A DNA stretch of 64,000 nucleotides. Origin: Cystobacter fuscus (lineage in GTDB: Bacteria > Myxococcota > Myxococcia > Myxococcales > Myxococcaceae). Position numbers and translations under genes: made by a program. Of this stretch, positions 18,458 to 26,377 are shown in pieces; the first letter of the stretch is position 1, and the number at the start of each line of letters is the position of its first letter. The notes below the pieces were generated by a model. That model had not been told where the DNA came from. It ran no database searches and saw only the letters and a list, made by a program, of their open reading frames with translations. Location of the stretch: contig NZ_CP022098.1 in the NCBI RefSeq assembly GCF_002305875.1, positions 4,588,001 through 4,652,000 on the forward strand. Reading direction: 5' to 3'.

Positions 18458-20350
18458 CTACTCGACGAGCGCCAGTCCGACGCGGCCCGGGTGTTCCTCC
18501 GTGAAGGCCACGCGCACCCGAAGCGGCATCCCGAGCGTGAAGTCACGCGTGGGCCCCACGAGCGAGGTCTCCCGGGCATCCGGGGCGTAGGGGCCTCCCG
18601 GAAGCGATTCCAGGGGAAGCAGTCCCTCCACGAGCGGCTGGTCGAGCTGGACGAGCAGCCCCGTGGAGCGCACCCGGGTGATGTGTCCGGTGAATTCCTG
18701 GCCCACGTGCGCGGCCATCACCCGTGCCTCCAGCAGCCGGTGTCGTTCCTTCTCCGCTCGCTGAGCGCGCCGGACGCGCTCGTTGAGGTGGAGCGAGAGC
18801 CGCTCGACGTCGGGATCCTCGTGCGGGAAGTCCCGCCGGCCGCGCAGGTAGTGCTTGAGGGCGCGGTGGACGGCGAGGTCCGCGTAGCGCCGCAGCGGCG
18901 AGGTGAAGTGCACATAGGCGCGTGCCGCGAGGCCGAAATGGGGGGCGGGCACCACGCTGTAGCGCGAGGAGGCGAGCGCCTTGAACATCACCGAGCGCAG
19001 CGCGGCCTCCTCGGGCACACCGGAGAGCTGCCGGGCGAACGCGGCGAGGGACAGCGGGGTGAGCGTGCGGCCCAGGCCCGCGGCGAAGCCCGAGTGGAGG
19101 GCGAAGGCATCCAGGTCCGCCACGGCCTGGGGCTCGGGCTCTCCCTGGACGCGGAAGGGGGCGGGAAGGCCCCGCTCGACGAGCCAGCCGGCGATGGCCT
19201 CGTTGGCGGCCACCATGAAGCGCTCGACGAGCGCATGCGCCGAAGTGGGTCGCTCGGTCTCGATGCCCGAGACCTCGCCCGTGACTTCATCGAAGGTGAA
19301 GTGGGCCTCGTCGCGCGTCTGGTCGATGCCCCCGCGTCCCGCCCGCGCCACCGCCAGCCGCGCCGCCGCCGCGCGCAACCACGGCATCGCCTCGCGCACC
19401 CGGGCCATCGGCTCGGACACCTCTCCCTGGTCGAGGTACGCCGTCACCTCGGTGTAGCTCAGCCTCGCCCAGGAGCGCAGCAGGCTCTCGTAGACATCCA
19501 CCGAGGTGACCCGTCCTTCCGGATCGATGCGCAGCTCCACCGTGACGCACAGCCGCTCCTCGCCCGGCACGAGGCTGAGCGAGCCCGCTGCCAGCGCCTC
19601 GGGGAGCATGGGCAGCAGGGTGTCCCCGAGGTACACGTTGGTGGCCCGCTCGCGAGCCTCGCGATCCAGGGCGGAGCCCTCGGGGATGAACTCGGCGGCG
19701 TCCGCGATGGAGACGAACAGCCGCAGCGCGCCATCCCCTCCCGCGGGGAGCACGGAGAGCGCGTCATCGATGATGCGGGTGATGGGCGCGTCCACGGTCA
19801 CCGTGGGCACCTCGCGCAGATCCCTCCGGCCCTCCCGCGTGAGCGGCCGGGCGAGGACCTGGGGGACCTCGGCGTGGGCCTCCGGACCGAACTCACGGCG
19901 CAGGCCATGGCGCAGCAGGAGGCGCTCCAGGGAGCGGTCCACTCCGGGCGCGAGCTTGCGCACCAACCGGACCTTGTCCTCGTCGATGCGGGCCACCACC
20001 GCGTCGCCGGGCTGGACCTCGATGCCCTCCGCTTCCAGGGGCCAGGCGCCCGCGCCCACGTCCCGGTCGGGTTGGAGCAGCACACGCTCCTCGCGCACCA
20101 CCACCTCGCCATAGAGCTCCTGGCGGGGCCGGTGCACGACCGACAAGCCGCTGGCGCGCCACCGGCCGTCCTCCGCGCGGGTGATTCTCGCGGAGACGAC
20201 GTCGTCGGCCAGGTGGTGCCTCAGCTCCGGGGGAGGGATGAAGGCGGAGAGACCCTCGGAGGTGTTGCTGGGCCGCACGATGAGGAAGCCATGACCCCGG
20301 TGGTGGACGTCGATGTGGCCGGTGACGGTGCGGGAAGTGGGCGAGTCCAT
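18458..20350 (-). CDS. RNB-domain ribonuclease (RNase II/R-like, variant active site)
   Basis: A 630-residue exoribonuclease-like protein, shorter than RNase R. It has a short N-terminal OB-like part, an RNB domain around 180-520 and a C-terminal S1-like domain (GQEFTGHITRVRSTGLLVQL). RNB motifs include EERLCVTVEL and HFTSPLRRYADLAVHR with the catalytic-arginine pair. The key metal site reads TVDAPITRIIDDAL: aligned with E. coli RNase II, Asp201, Asp209 and Asp210 are kept (Asp187, Asp195, Asp196) but Asp207 is Ile193. Activity may therefore be altered. The ATG at 20350 starts the conserved part; an upstream start (20428) would overlap the barrel gene. Likely transcribed with the two genes upstream. 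The canonical RNase R of this genome is at 33363. Confidence 0.85.
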   Translation of the reverse strand: MDSPTSRTVTGHIDVHHRGHGFLIVRPSNTSEGLSAFIPPPELRHHLADDVVSARITRAEDGRWRASGLSVVHRPRQELYGEVVVREERVLLQPDRDVGAGAWPLEAEGIEVQPGDAVVARIDEDKVRLVRKLAPGVDRSLERLLLRHGLRREFGPEAHAEVPQVLARPLTREGRRDLREVPTVTVDAPITRIIDDALSVLPAGGDGALRLFVSIADAAEFIPEGSALDREARERATNVYLGDTLLPMLPEALAAGSLSLVPGEERLCVTVELRIDPEGRVTSVDVYESLLRSWARLSYTEVTAYLDQGEVSEPMARVREAMPWLRAAAARLAVARAGRGGIDQTRDEAHFTFDEVTGEVSGIETERPTSAHALVERFMVAANEAIAGWLVERGLPAPFRVQGEPEPQAVADLDAFALHSGFAAGLGRTLTPLSLAAFARQLSGVPEEAALRSVMFKALASSRYSVVPAPHFGLAARAYVHFTSPLRRYADLAVHRALKHYLRGRRDFPHEDPDVERLSLHLNERVRRAQRAEKERHRLLEARVMAAHVGQEFTGHITRVRSTGLLVQLDQPLVEGLLPLESLPGGPYAPDARETSLVGPTRDFTLGMPLRVRVAFTEEHPGRVGLALVE

Positions 20351-20375
20351 GGCGCCGCACCATGTTCCCGCCGCG

Positions 20376-21185
20376 TCACGGTGTCGAGAGGCCCCTCTCC
20401 ACCAGGGACACGAGATCCGCCTGCACACCCAACACCGCGAAGCCGAAGTTGCCCCAGTTGTAGATGTCGCGGCGTGTCACGTCCGCTCCGCCCCCGAGCA
20501 GCCGCAGCCGCGCGTAGGCATTCACGTCGCCCCGCGTGTTCAGCGGAACACCCAACGTCAGGGCCACGTCGTAGATGCCGCCCGTGGTGTTGCCCACCAG
20601 ACCAAAGGTGGAGAGCGCGTCGGCCTCCAGCCCCGCCCACACGCGCGAGGGCAGCTCGTAGCGCAGCCGGGTCTTCAGCGCGCCCACCACGCCGATGTCG
20701 CTCTCCTGCGAGTAGCGCGAGCCATCCACCGCGCCCCATCCCACCAGGGCGTTGCGGATCTGCACGCTCGCGCCGATGTCCCACTTGAAGCGCTCCCCAT
20801 CGATGAGCCGGAAGAGGTAGCTGCCGCGGAACCCATCGAAGAGGTAGCGGCTGTCCACCACGGTGCCCGCGGGGAACACGGTTCCGCGGAAGTCGATGTC
20901 CCGCGACAGCGTCGCGCGCGTGGTCACGTCGAACGGGGCGTACAGCAGGATGAGGCCATGACGCGCGCCCAGGCGTGCCTCCACGGCGGCGCGCCAGGTG
21001 CGGTAGAGGGTGGCGTTCTGCTGGAGATCCTCGGCCGAATAGGACGTGCCCGAGGGACCATAGCGGCCATCGTTCTGGAAGATGGCGGCTGGGCCCGTCT
21101 CGTACTCGGCGAGCAGCCCCGTGAGGGGACTCGCGGCGAGGGCGGGCATGGAGAGCAGGGTCAGGACGAGCAGGGAAGTTCGCAT
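20376..21185 (-). CDS. Putative outer-membrane beta-barrel protein
   Basis: A 269-residue protein with a clear signal peptide (MRTSLLVLTLLSMPALAAS, cleavage near residue 18). The rest has alternating polar/hydrophobic strands rich in Tyr, Arg and Gly, such as WAGLEADALSTFGLVG and DVNAYARLRLLGGG, with aromatic turns, typical of small outer-membrane barrels. No family was recognised and no catalytic motif is evident. It lies 25 bp upstream of the RNB gene and 25 bp downstream of the next minus-strand gene, so the three are probably one operon. Confidence 0.65.
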   Translation of the reverse strand: MRTSLLVLTLLSMPALAASPLTGLLAEYETGPAAIFQNDGRYGPSGTSYSAEDLQQNATLYRTWRAAVEARLGARHGLILLYAPFDVTTRATLSRDIDFRGTVFPAGTVVDSRYLFDGFRGSYLFRLIDGERFKWDIGASVQIRNALVGWGAVDGSRYSQESDIGVVGALKTRLRYELPSRVWAGLEADALSTFGLVGNTTGGIYDVALTLGVPLNTRGDVNAYARLRLLGGGADVTRRDIYNWGNFGFAVLGVQADLVSLVERGLSTP

Positions 21186-21210
21186 GGTGCCCGCTCCAAC
21201 GCCTCGGCCC

Positions 21211-22326
21211 TCAGCGCGTTACACGGATTTCCACGTCGATCAACGAAAGTGAACTCTTCGTGGGAAAGACACTGAGCGCCTCGACGTTCAGGAGGGCGGC
21301 CGGTAGCGCGCAGGACTCCCACTGCCCGGTGCCCTGGAACTGGCAGACCCGGGGGCGCACGAAGTTCGTCCGCGTGTCCGGATCGCTCATCCCCACCTCT
21401 TCCTCCACCCGGACCACGGCCCGCAGCAGGCCCGGGCCGCGCGCACGCACGCGCAGGGCCGTCAGGGCTTGGACGGGAGGCGAGAACACCGCGCTCAGCG
21501 CGCCGTCCTTGCGCCACCGGGGGGACTGCTCCGCCGCCGTGAGGGAGACGGACGTGGACTCCTGCCCATCGAAGGCTCGCTCCGCCCCCTCGGGGCCCAC
21601 GACGCGGTCCGGCTCGAGCACGGCGGTCGTGGTGGCGGGCATCGCCGTCTGGACGAGCGAGGCCAGGGCAGGCACGTCACCTTGCACCACGACGGCCCGC
21701 AGCAGCGGGGAGGACACCCGTCCCTCGCGGGCACAGACCGGGGTGAGCTGCTCGAGCCAGGTCCTGCGCTCCCGCGTCGGGGGTTCCTCGTCCAGGGCGG
21801 CGGGCGCGAGTAGGGTGCGCACCACCTCGGCGCAGGCCCCCCGGGTTCCCGGGCCGGCGTGCTCCAGGTACCAGAGGGGAAGGGCGGGCGGGGGCGTTCC
21901 CCCCCGGCTCTCGGCCATGACCGCGCGGACGACGGCTTGTTCGCAGGGGTTGGCGCCGGAGGGGCAGCGCTGACACAGCAGGTCGAGCAGCTCGCGAGCG
22001 GGAGCCATTCCGGCCGTCAATGGGAAGCGGGCATCCAGGGCCGGGCCCAGCTCGCACGCCCGAACGGGCGGGGTGGGGCAGGCGTCCAGTTCCCGCCGAG
22101 CCGAGGCCAGGGCCGTGGCGTCCTCGGGCGCCTTGAGGACGTTCTCCAGGGACTTCTCGAGAGTCGGGCAGATCGGGGTACCGGGGGAGGGCGTGGACGG
22201 GATGCCGCGGGGCGGCACGGGGGCGGGCCCTCCTTCTGGCTCCCTGTGGGTGACGTAATAGAGGCGCGCGAAGGCCACCAGGGCGAGCGTCATCAGGAGG
22301 AGTGATCGGACGGGGAAGCGTCGCAA
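21211..22326 (-). CDS. Membrane-anchored protein with discoidin-like C-terminus, function unknown
   Basis: A 371-residue protein. An N-terminal membrane anchor (RSLLLMTLALVAFARLYYV, about residues 6-25) is followed by a proline-rich linker and a cysteine-containing helical middle part (for example CPTLEKSLENV and LLCQRCPSGANPCEQAV). The C-terminal 140 residues contain AFDGQESTSVSLT, SPRWRKDGALSAVFSPPVQ and repeated beta-strands, reminiscent of F5/8 type C (discoidin) sugar-binding domains. The start is a TTG at 22326, chosen because a perfect AAGGAG lies eight bases upstream. It is the first gene of the operon with the barrel protein and RNB ribonuclease. The lpdA gene diverges 75 bp away. 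Confidence 0.65.
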   Translation of the reverse strand: MRRFPVRSLLLMTLALVAFARLYYVTHREPEGGPAPVPPRGIPSTPSPGTPICPTLEKSLENVLKAPEDATALASARRELDACPTPPVRACELGPALDARFPLTAGMAPARELLDLLCQRCPSGANPCEQAVVRAVMAESRGGTPPPALPLWYLEHAGPGTRGACAEVVRTLLAPAALDEEPPTRERRTWLEQLTPVCAREGRVSSPLLRAVVVQGDVPALASLVQTAMPATTTAVLEPDRVVGPEGAERAFDGQESTSVSLTAAEQSPRWRKDGALSAVFSPPVQALTALRVRARGPGLLRAVVRVEEEVGMSDPDTRTNFVRPRVCQFQGTGQWESCALPAALLNVEALSVFPTKSSLSLIDVEIRVTR

Positions 22327-22401
22327 GGTGCAAACTCCTTGATTCCAGCCGGGAGGGGTGGTTATCAGCGCCGCGCGGTTACATCCACCCCGGAGGCATT
22401 C

Positions 22402-23799
22402 GTGGCTGAGACTTTCGACGTGGTGATCATCGGTTCGGGCCCGGGGGGTTATGTCGGTGCGATCCGGGCGGCGCAGCTCGGGTTGAAGACGGCCCTCATC
22501 GAGAAGGACAAGCGCCTGGGTGGCACGTGCCTCCACCGGGGCTGCATCCCCACCAAGTCGCTGCTGTGGAGCGCCTCGCTCCTGCATCACATCAAGGAAG
22601 CGGCGGACTTCGGCATCGAGGTGCCGGCGCCGGTGGTCAACTGGGCCAAGGTCCAGGAGCACAAGCAGAAGGTGGTCACCAAGGCCGCCAACGGCATCGA
22701 CTACCTGATGAAGAAGAACAAGATCTCGGTCTTCAAGGGCCATGGCCGCATCGCCGGCAAGGGCAAGGTCGAGGTCACCGCCGACGACGGCTCCAAGCAG
22801 ACGCTGGACACCAAGAACATCATCATCGCGACGGGCTCGGTGCCCAAGTCGCTGCCCAACGTGCAGGTGGATCACCAGCGCGTGCTCAACAGCGACTCCA
22901 TCCTCACGATTGATCGCATTCCCAAGAGCCTCATCGTCATCGGCGCGGGCGCGGTGGGCTGCGAGTTCGCCTCCGTCTTCAACCACATGGGCACCCAGGT
23001 CTCCGTGGTGGAGTACCTGCCCAACCTGCTGCCCATCGAGGACGTGGACGTCTCCAAGGAGTTCGAGAAGCACTTCAAGAAGCGCAAGATCGACGTGCAC
23101 ACCGGCGCCAAGGTGGAGAAGGTGGAGAGCAGCGCCAACGGCGTGAAGCTCACCATGACCGTGGGCACCGAGACGCGCACCATCGAGGCCGAGTACGTGC
23201 TGTCCGCCGTGGGCCGCGCCCCGGTGACCGAGGACATCGGTCTGAACTTCACGTCCATCAAGGCCGATCGTGGCTTCATCAAGACGGACGAGATGATGCG
23301 CACCACCGAGCCGAACGTGTACGCGATCGGTGACGTCATCCCCACGCCGATGCTCGCCCACGTGGCCAGCGCCGAGTCGGTGCTCGCGGTGGAGCACATC
23401 GCCGGCAAGAAGCCCACGCCCATCAACTACGACCTGACGCCGTCGGCCACCTACTGCTACCCCGAGGTGGCATCCGTGGGCCTCACGGAGAAGAAGGCCA
23501 AGGAGCGCGGCTACGACGTGAAGACGGGCATCTTCCCGTTCTCCGCCGTCACCAAGGCCTCCATCTCCAACGAGGCCATCGGTCTGGTGAAGGTGGTCTC
23601 GGACAAGAAGTACGACGAGGTGCTCGGCGTCCACCTGGTGGGCCCGCACGCCACCGAGCTGCTCGCCGAGGCCTGCGTGGCGCTCCGCCTGGAGATCACC
23701 ACCGAGGAGCTCGCGCACACGATGCACGCCCACCCCACGCTCTCGGAGATCATGAAGGAAGGCGCCGAGATGACCCTGGGTCACCCGATCCACATCTGA
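22402..23799 (+). CDS. lpdA: Dihydrolipoyl dehydrogenase (E3)
   Basis: A 465-residue FAD enzyme that reoxidises the lipoamide of 2-oxoacid dehydrogenase complexes with NAD. Features are the FAD-binding IIGSGPGGYVGAIRAAQLG, redox-active disulfide Cys43/Cys48 (GGTCLHRGCIPTKS), NAD-binding IGAGAVGCEFASVF, YAIGDV, and the C-terminal catalytic pair His444/Glu449 (HPTLSE) in the interface domain. The GTG at 22402 follows GGAGG with 5-base spacing; an in-frame start at 22339 gives 21 atypical extra residues. Downstream genes lipA, an E2 and lipB show a lipoate-centred cluster. Confidence 0.97.
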   Translation: MAETFDVVIIGSGPGGYVGAIRAAQLGLKTALIEKDKRLGGTCLHRGCIPTKSLLWSASLLHHIKEAADFGIEVPAPVVNWAKVQEHKQKVVTKAANGIDYLMKKNKISVFKGHGRIAGKGKVEVTADDGSKQTLDTKNIIIATGSVPKSLPNVQVDHQRVLNSDSILTIDRIPKSLIVIGAGAVGCEFASVFNHMGTQVSVVEYLPNLLPIEDVDVSKEFEKHFKKRKIDVHTGAKVEKVESSANGVKLTMTVGTETRTIEAEYVLSAVGRAPVTEDIGLNFTSIKADRGFIKTDEMMRTTEPNVYAIGDVIPTPMLAHVASAESVLAVEHIAGKKPTPINYDLTPSATYCYPEVASVGLTEKKAKERGYDVKTGIFPFSAVTKASISNEAIGLVKVVSDKKYDEVLGVHLVGPHATELLAEACVALRLEITTEELAHTMHAHPTLSEIMKEGAEMTLGHPIHI

Positions 23800-23827
23800 G
23801 CCGGGCGCTCCGCGCTCGCTTCACTCA

Positions 23828-23859
23828 GGCCGTCCGGGACGACTCCGTCTCGGGCGGCC
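23828..23859. terminator. Possible hairpin terminator of lpdA
   Basis: GGCCGTCCGGGAC (23828-23840) pairs with GTCTCGGGCGGCC (23847-23859) over 13 bp with two wobble pairs and a 6-nt loop, 28 bp after the lpdA stop. No T-tract follows, so function as an intrinsic terminator is uncertain. Confidence 0.45.
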
Positions 23860-24104
23860 GTTGCATGTCCGGGGGGCTGGTTGGTGGGGAGGGGGTGCTC
23901 GCCCGCCGGGTGGCCGAGCCTCTCATCACCCGGGCGGGTCGGGTGTGCGGGAGGCGCGAGTGTTCCGGGGCGGACGCGCGCTGCCTGGAATGGTGGGACG
24001 CGTTAGAAGGGAGATGCATTTGAATCCGCGCGAGAGCTGACATATCGCGTCAAGGCTTCCCGCTTGACCCTGCTTTCGCCCCAACCGTAGAAGGCCCGCG
24101 ACCC
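23860..24104. other. Noncoding gap between lpdA and lipA
   Basis: No convincing gene is present. A minus-strand frame (23825-24043) has no recognisable product. A weak sigma-70-like pair, TTGAAT at 24020-24025 and TATCGC at 24043-24048 (17-bp spacer), is a candidate lipA promoter. AAGG ten bases before the lipA ATG is its ribosome-binding site. Confidence 0.3.
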
Positions 24105-25040
24105 ATGGCGACTCCCGATCGTTTTCCCCTGCCGCAGGTAGCCGAATCCACTCGGAAGCCCGAGTGGTTGAAGGTGCGTCTTCCTCACGGGGAGGGGTAC
24201 GAGCGGGTGAAGTCCATCGTGCGCCGCACGAAGCTGGCCACGGTGTGCGAGGAAGCGCGCTGCCCGAACATCGCCGAGTGCTGGGGTGGTGGCACCGCCA
24301 CGGTGATGCTCATGGGCGAGGTGTGCACGCGCGCGTGCCGCTTCTGCCACGTGAAGGTGGGCGCGCCGCCGCCGTTGGATCCGATGGAGCCCATCCACCT
24401 GGCCCAGGCCGTCAAGGAGATGGACCTGGAGTACATCGTGGTCACCTCGGTGAACCGGGATGATCGGCCGGATGGGGGCGCGAGCCACTTCGCCTCGGCC
24501 ATCCGCGAGCTGCGCCAGCACTCGCCCAAGACGATCGTCGAGGTGCTCATCCCCGACTTCAAGGGCAAGGAGCAGGACCTGGACACCGTGGCCCAGGCCC
24601 GGCCGCACGTGGTGGCCCACAACGTGGAGACGGTGGAGCGCCTCACCCCCACCGTGCGCGATCGCCGCGCCACCTACCGCCAGTCGCTCCGGGTGCTCGA
24701 GTACCTCAAGAACCGCCCCGAGCGGCTCTACACCAAGAGCTCCGTCATGGTGGGCCTGGGCGAGACGGACGCCGAGCTGGAGCAGACCTTCCGCGACCTG
24801 CGCTCGGCGGGCGTGGACGTGCTGACGCTCGGCCAGTACCTCCAGCCCTCGCAGTACCACCTGCGCGTGGAGCGCTTCGTGAGCCCGCCCCAGTTCGAGG
24901 CCTACAAGCAGCTCGCCGAGTCCTTCGGCTTCCTCTACGTCGCCTCCGGCCCGCTCGTGCGCTCGAGCTACCGCGCCGCCGAGTTCTTCATGAAGGGCCT
25001 CATGGAGCGTGAGCGCCTGGGGCTCGCCAGCGGCACCTGA
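24105..25040 (+). CDS. lipA: Lipoyl synthase
   Basis: A 311-residue radical SAM enzyme inserting two sulfur atoms into protein-bound octanoyl groups. The auxiliary cluster uses Cys48, Cys53 and Cys59 (CEEARCPNIAEC). The radical SAM cluster uses Cys74, Cys78 and Cys81 (CTRACRFC). The C-terminal RSSYRAAEF segment supplies the conserved serine ligand of the auxiliary cluster. Other typical segments are VVTSVNRDD and GQYLQPS. It lies 35 bp upstream of an E2 gene whose lipoyl domain is a natural substrate, and lipB is also in the cluster. Confidence 0.97.
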   Translation: MATPDRFPLPQVAESTRKPEWLKVRLPHGEGYERVKSIVRRTKLATVCEEARCPNIAECWGGGTATVMLMGEVCTRACRFCHVKVGAPPPLDPMEPIHLAQAVKEMDLEYIVVTSVNRDDRPDGGASHFASAIRELRQHSPKTIVEVLIPDFKGKEQDLDTVAQARPHVVAHNVETVERLTPTVRDRRATYRQSLRVLEYLKNRPERLYTKSSVMVGLGETDAELEQTFRDLRSAGVDVLTLGQYLQPSQYHLRVERFVSPPQFEAYKQLAESFGFLYVASGPLVRSSYRAAEFFMKGLMERERLGLASGT

Positions 25041-25075
25041 CGCCTTTCCTCTCCTCATCCCGAAACGGAACCCGA

Positions 25076-26344
25076 ATGGCGATCTTCGAGTTGAAGCTTC
25101 CTGATCTTGGCGAAGGTGTTCAGGAGGGTGAACTGGTCAAGTGGCACGTCAAAGCGGGTGACCTGGTCAAGGAGGACCAGACCCTCGCCGAGGTGATGAC
25201 GGACAAGGCCACGGTGACCGTTCCCAGCCCCAAGGCCGGCCGGGTCGTGCAGACGCACGGCAAGGAAGGCGAGATGGCGAAGGTGCACCAGCTCCTCGTC
25301 ACGCTCGAGCTCGAGGGTTCCGCGCCCGCCCAGGCCTCGGCTGGCCATGGGGCTCCGGCGGCCGCTCCCGCTCCCTCCGCTCCCGTGGCCGCGGCGGCCA
25401 GCTCGGCTCCGGAGGCCGCGTCCGCGTCCAAGGTGCTCGCCACGCCGCTCACCCGCCGCATGGCGCGCGAGCACGGGTTGGATCTCTCGCAGATCGCCGG
25501 TTCCGGGCCGCAGGGCCGCGTGATGAAGGCGGACGTGAAGGCGGCCATCGCGGGCGCGTCCTCCTCGCGCAACGAGGTGTCACCGCCCCCCGCCGCCGCG
25601 CGTCCGGCCGCTCCCCCGGTGGTCTCGGGCCGGGCCGACGAGCGCATCCCGCTGCGTGGCCTGCGCAAGAAGATCGCCGAGAAGATGGTGCGCTCGAAGT
25701 TCACCGCGCCCCACTTCGGCTTCGTCGAGGAGACGGATGCCACGGAGCTCGTCGCCCTGCGCAAGCGGCTCAACGAGAGCCTGGCCGCCACGGGGGACAA
25801 GACGAAGCTGTCCTTCCTGCCCTTCATCGTGAAGGCCGTCATCGCGGCGATGAAGAAGTTCCCCCACCTCAACGCGCAGATGGACGAGGCCGCCCAGGAG
25901 CTCGTCGTCCGGGGCGAGTTCAACATCGGCATCGCGGTGGCCACCCCCGAGGGGCTCACCGTCCCGGTGATCAAGAACGCGGATCGACTCACCCTGCGCG
26001 AGCTGGCCGAGGAGATCCTCCGCCTGAGCACCGCGGCGCGCGAGCGCAAGCTGAAGATGGACGAGCTGACCGGAGGCTCCTTCACCATCACCTCGCTCGG
26101 GCAGTCGGGCGGTATCTTCGCCACGCCCATCATCAACCACCCCGAGGTGGCCATCCTGGGCATCCACCGCATGCGCAAGCGGCCCGTGGTGGACAAGAAC
26201 GACCAGGTGGTCGTGCGCGAGATGATGAACATCTCCATCTCCGCCGATCACCGTGTCATCGACGGCCAGATGGCCGCGGACTTCGTCTACGAGGTCATCA
26301 AGTACCTGGAGCATCCGGACATGCTGTTCCTGGCCATGGCCTGA
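25076..26344 (+). CDS. Dihydrolipoamide acyltransferase (E2) of a 2-oxoacid dehydrogenase
   Basis: A 422-residue core subunit. Residues 1-78 are one lipoyl domain with lipoyl-lysine Lys44 in MTDKATVTVPSP. An Ala/Pro linker is followed by a peripheral-subunit-binding domain near 120-162 (TPLTRRMAREHGLDLSQIAG) and a second Ala/Pro linker. Residues about 190-422 are the catalytic domain, with LRGLRKKIAEKM and the active-site SADHRVIDG. The single lipoyl domain and MTDKATV signature resemble branched-chain (bkdB) E2 proteins more than multi-lipoyl pyruvate E2. No E1 genes are adjacent, so the substrate is undecided. GGAACC precedes the ATG. Confidence 0.93.
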   Translation: MAIFELKLPDLGEGVQEGELVKWHVKAGDLVKEDQTLAEVMTDKATVTVPSPKAGRVVQTHGKEGEMAKVHQLLVTLELEGSAPAQASAGHGAPAAAPAPSAPVAAAASSAPEAASASKVLATPLTRRMAREHGLDLSQIAGSGPQGRVMKADVKAAIAGASSSRNEVSPPPAAARPAAPPVVSGRADERIPLRGLRKKIAEKMVRSKFTAPHFGFVEETDATELVALRKRLNESLAATGDKTKLSFLPFIVKAVIAAMKKFPHLNAQMDEAAQELVVRGEFNIGIAVATPEGLTVPVIKNADRLTLRELAEEILRLSTAARERKLKMDELTGGSFTITSLGQSGGIFATPIINHPEVAILGIHRMRKRPVVDKNDQVVVREMMNISISADHRVIDGQMAADFVYEVIKYLEHPDMLFLAMA

Positions 26345-26377
26345 CGGCCGTCGGCCTTCGCGAAGGAGTACGGGCCC

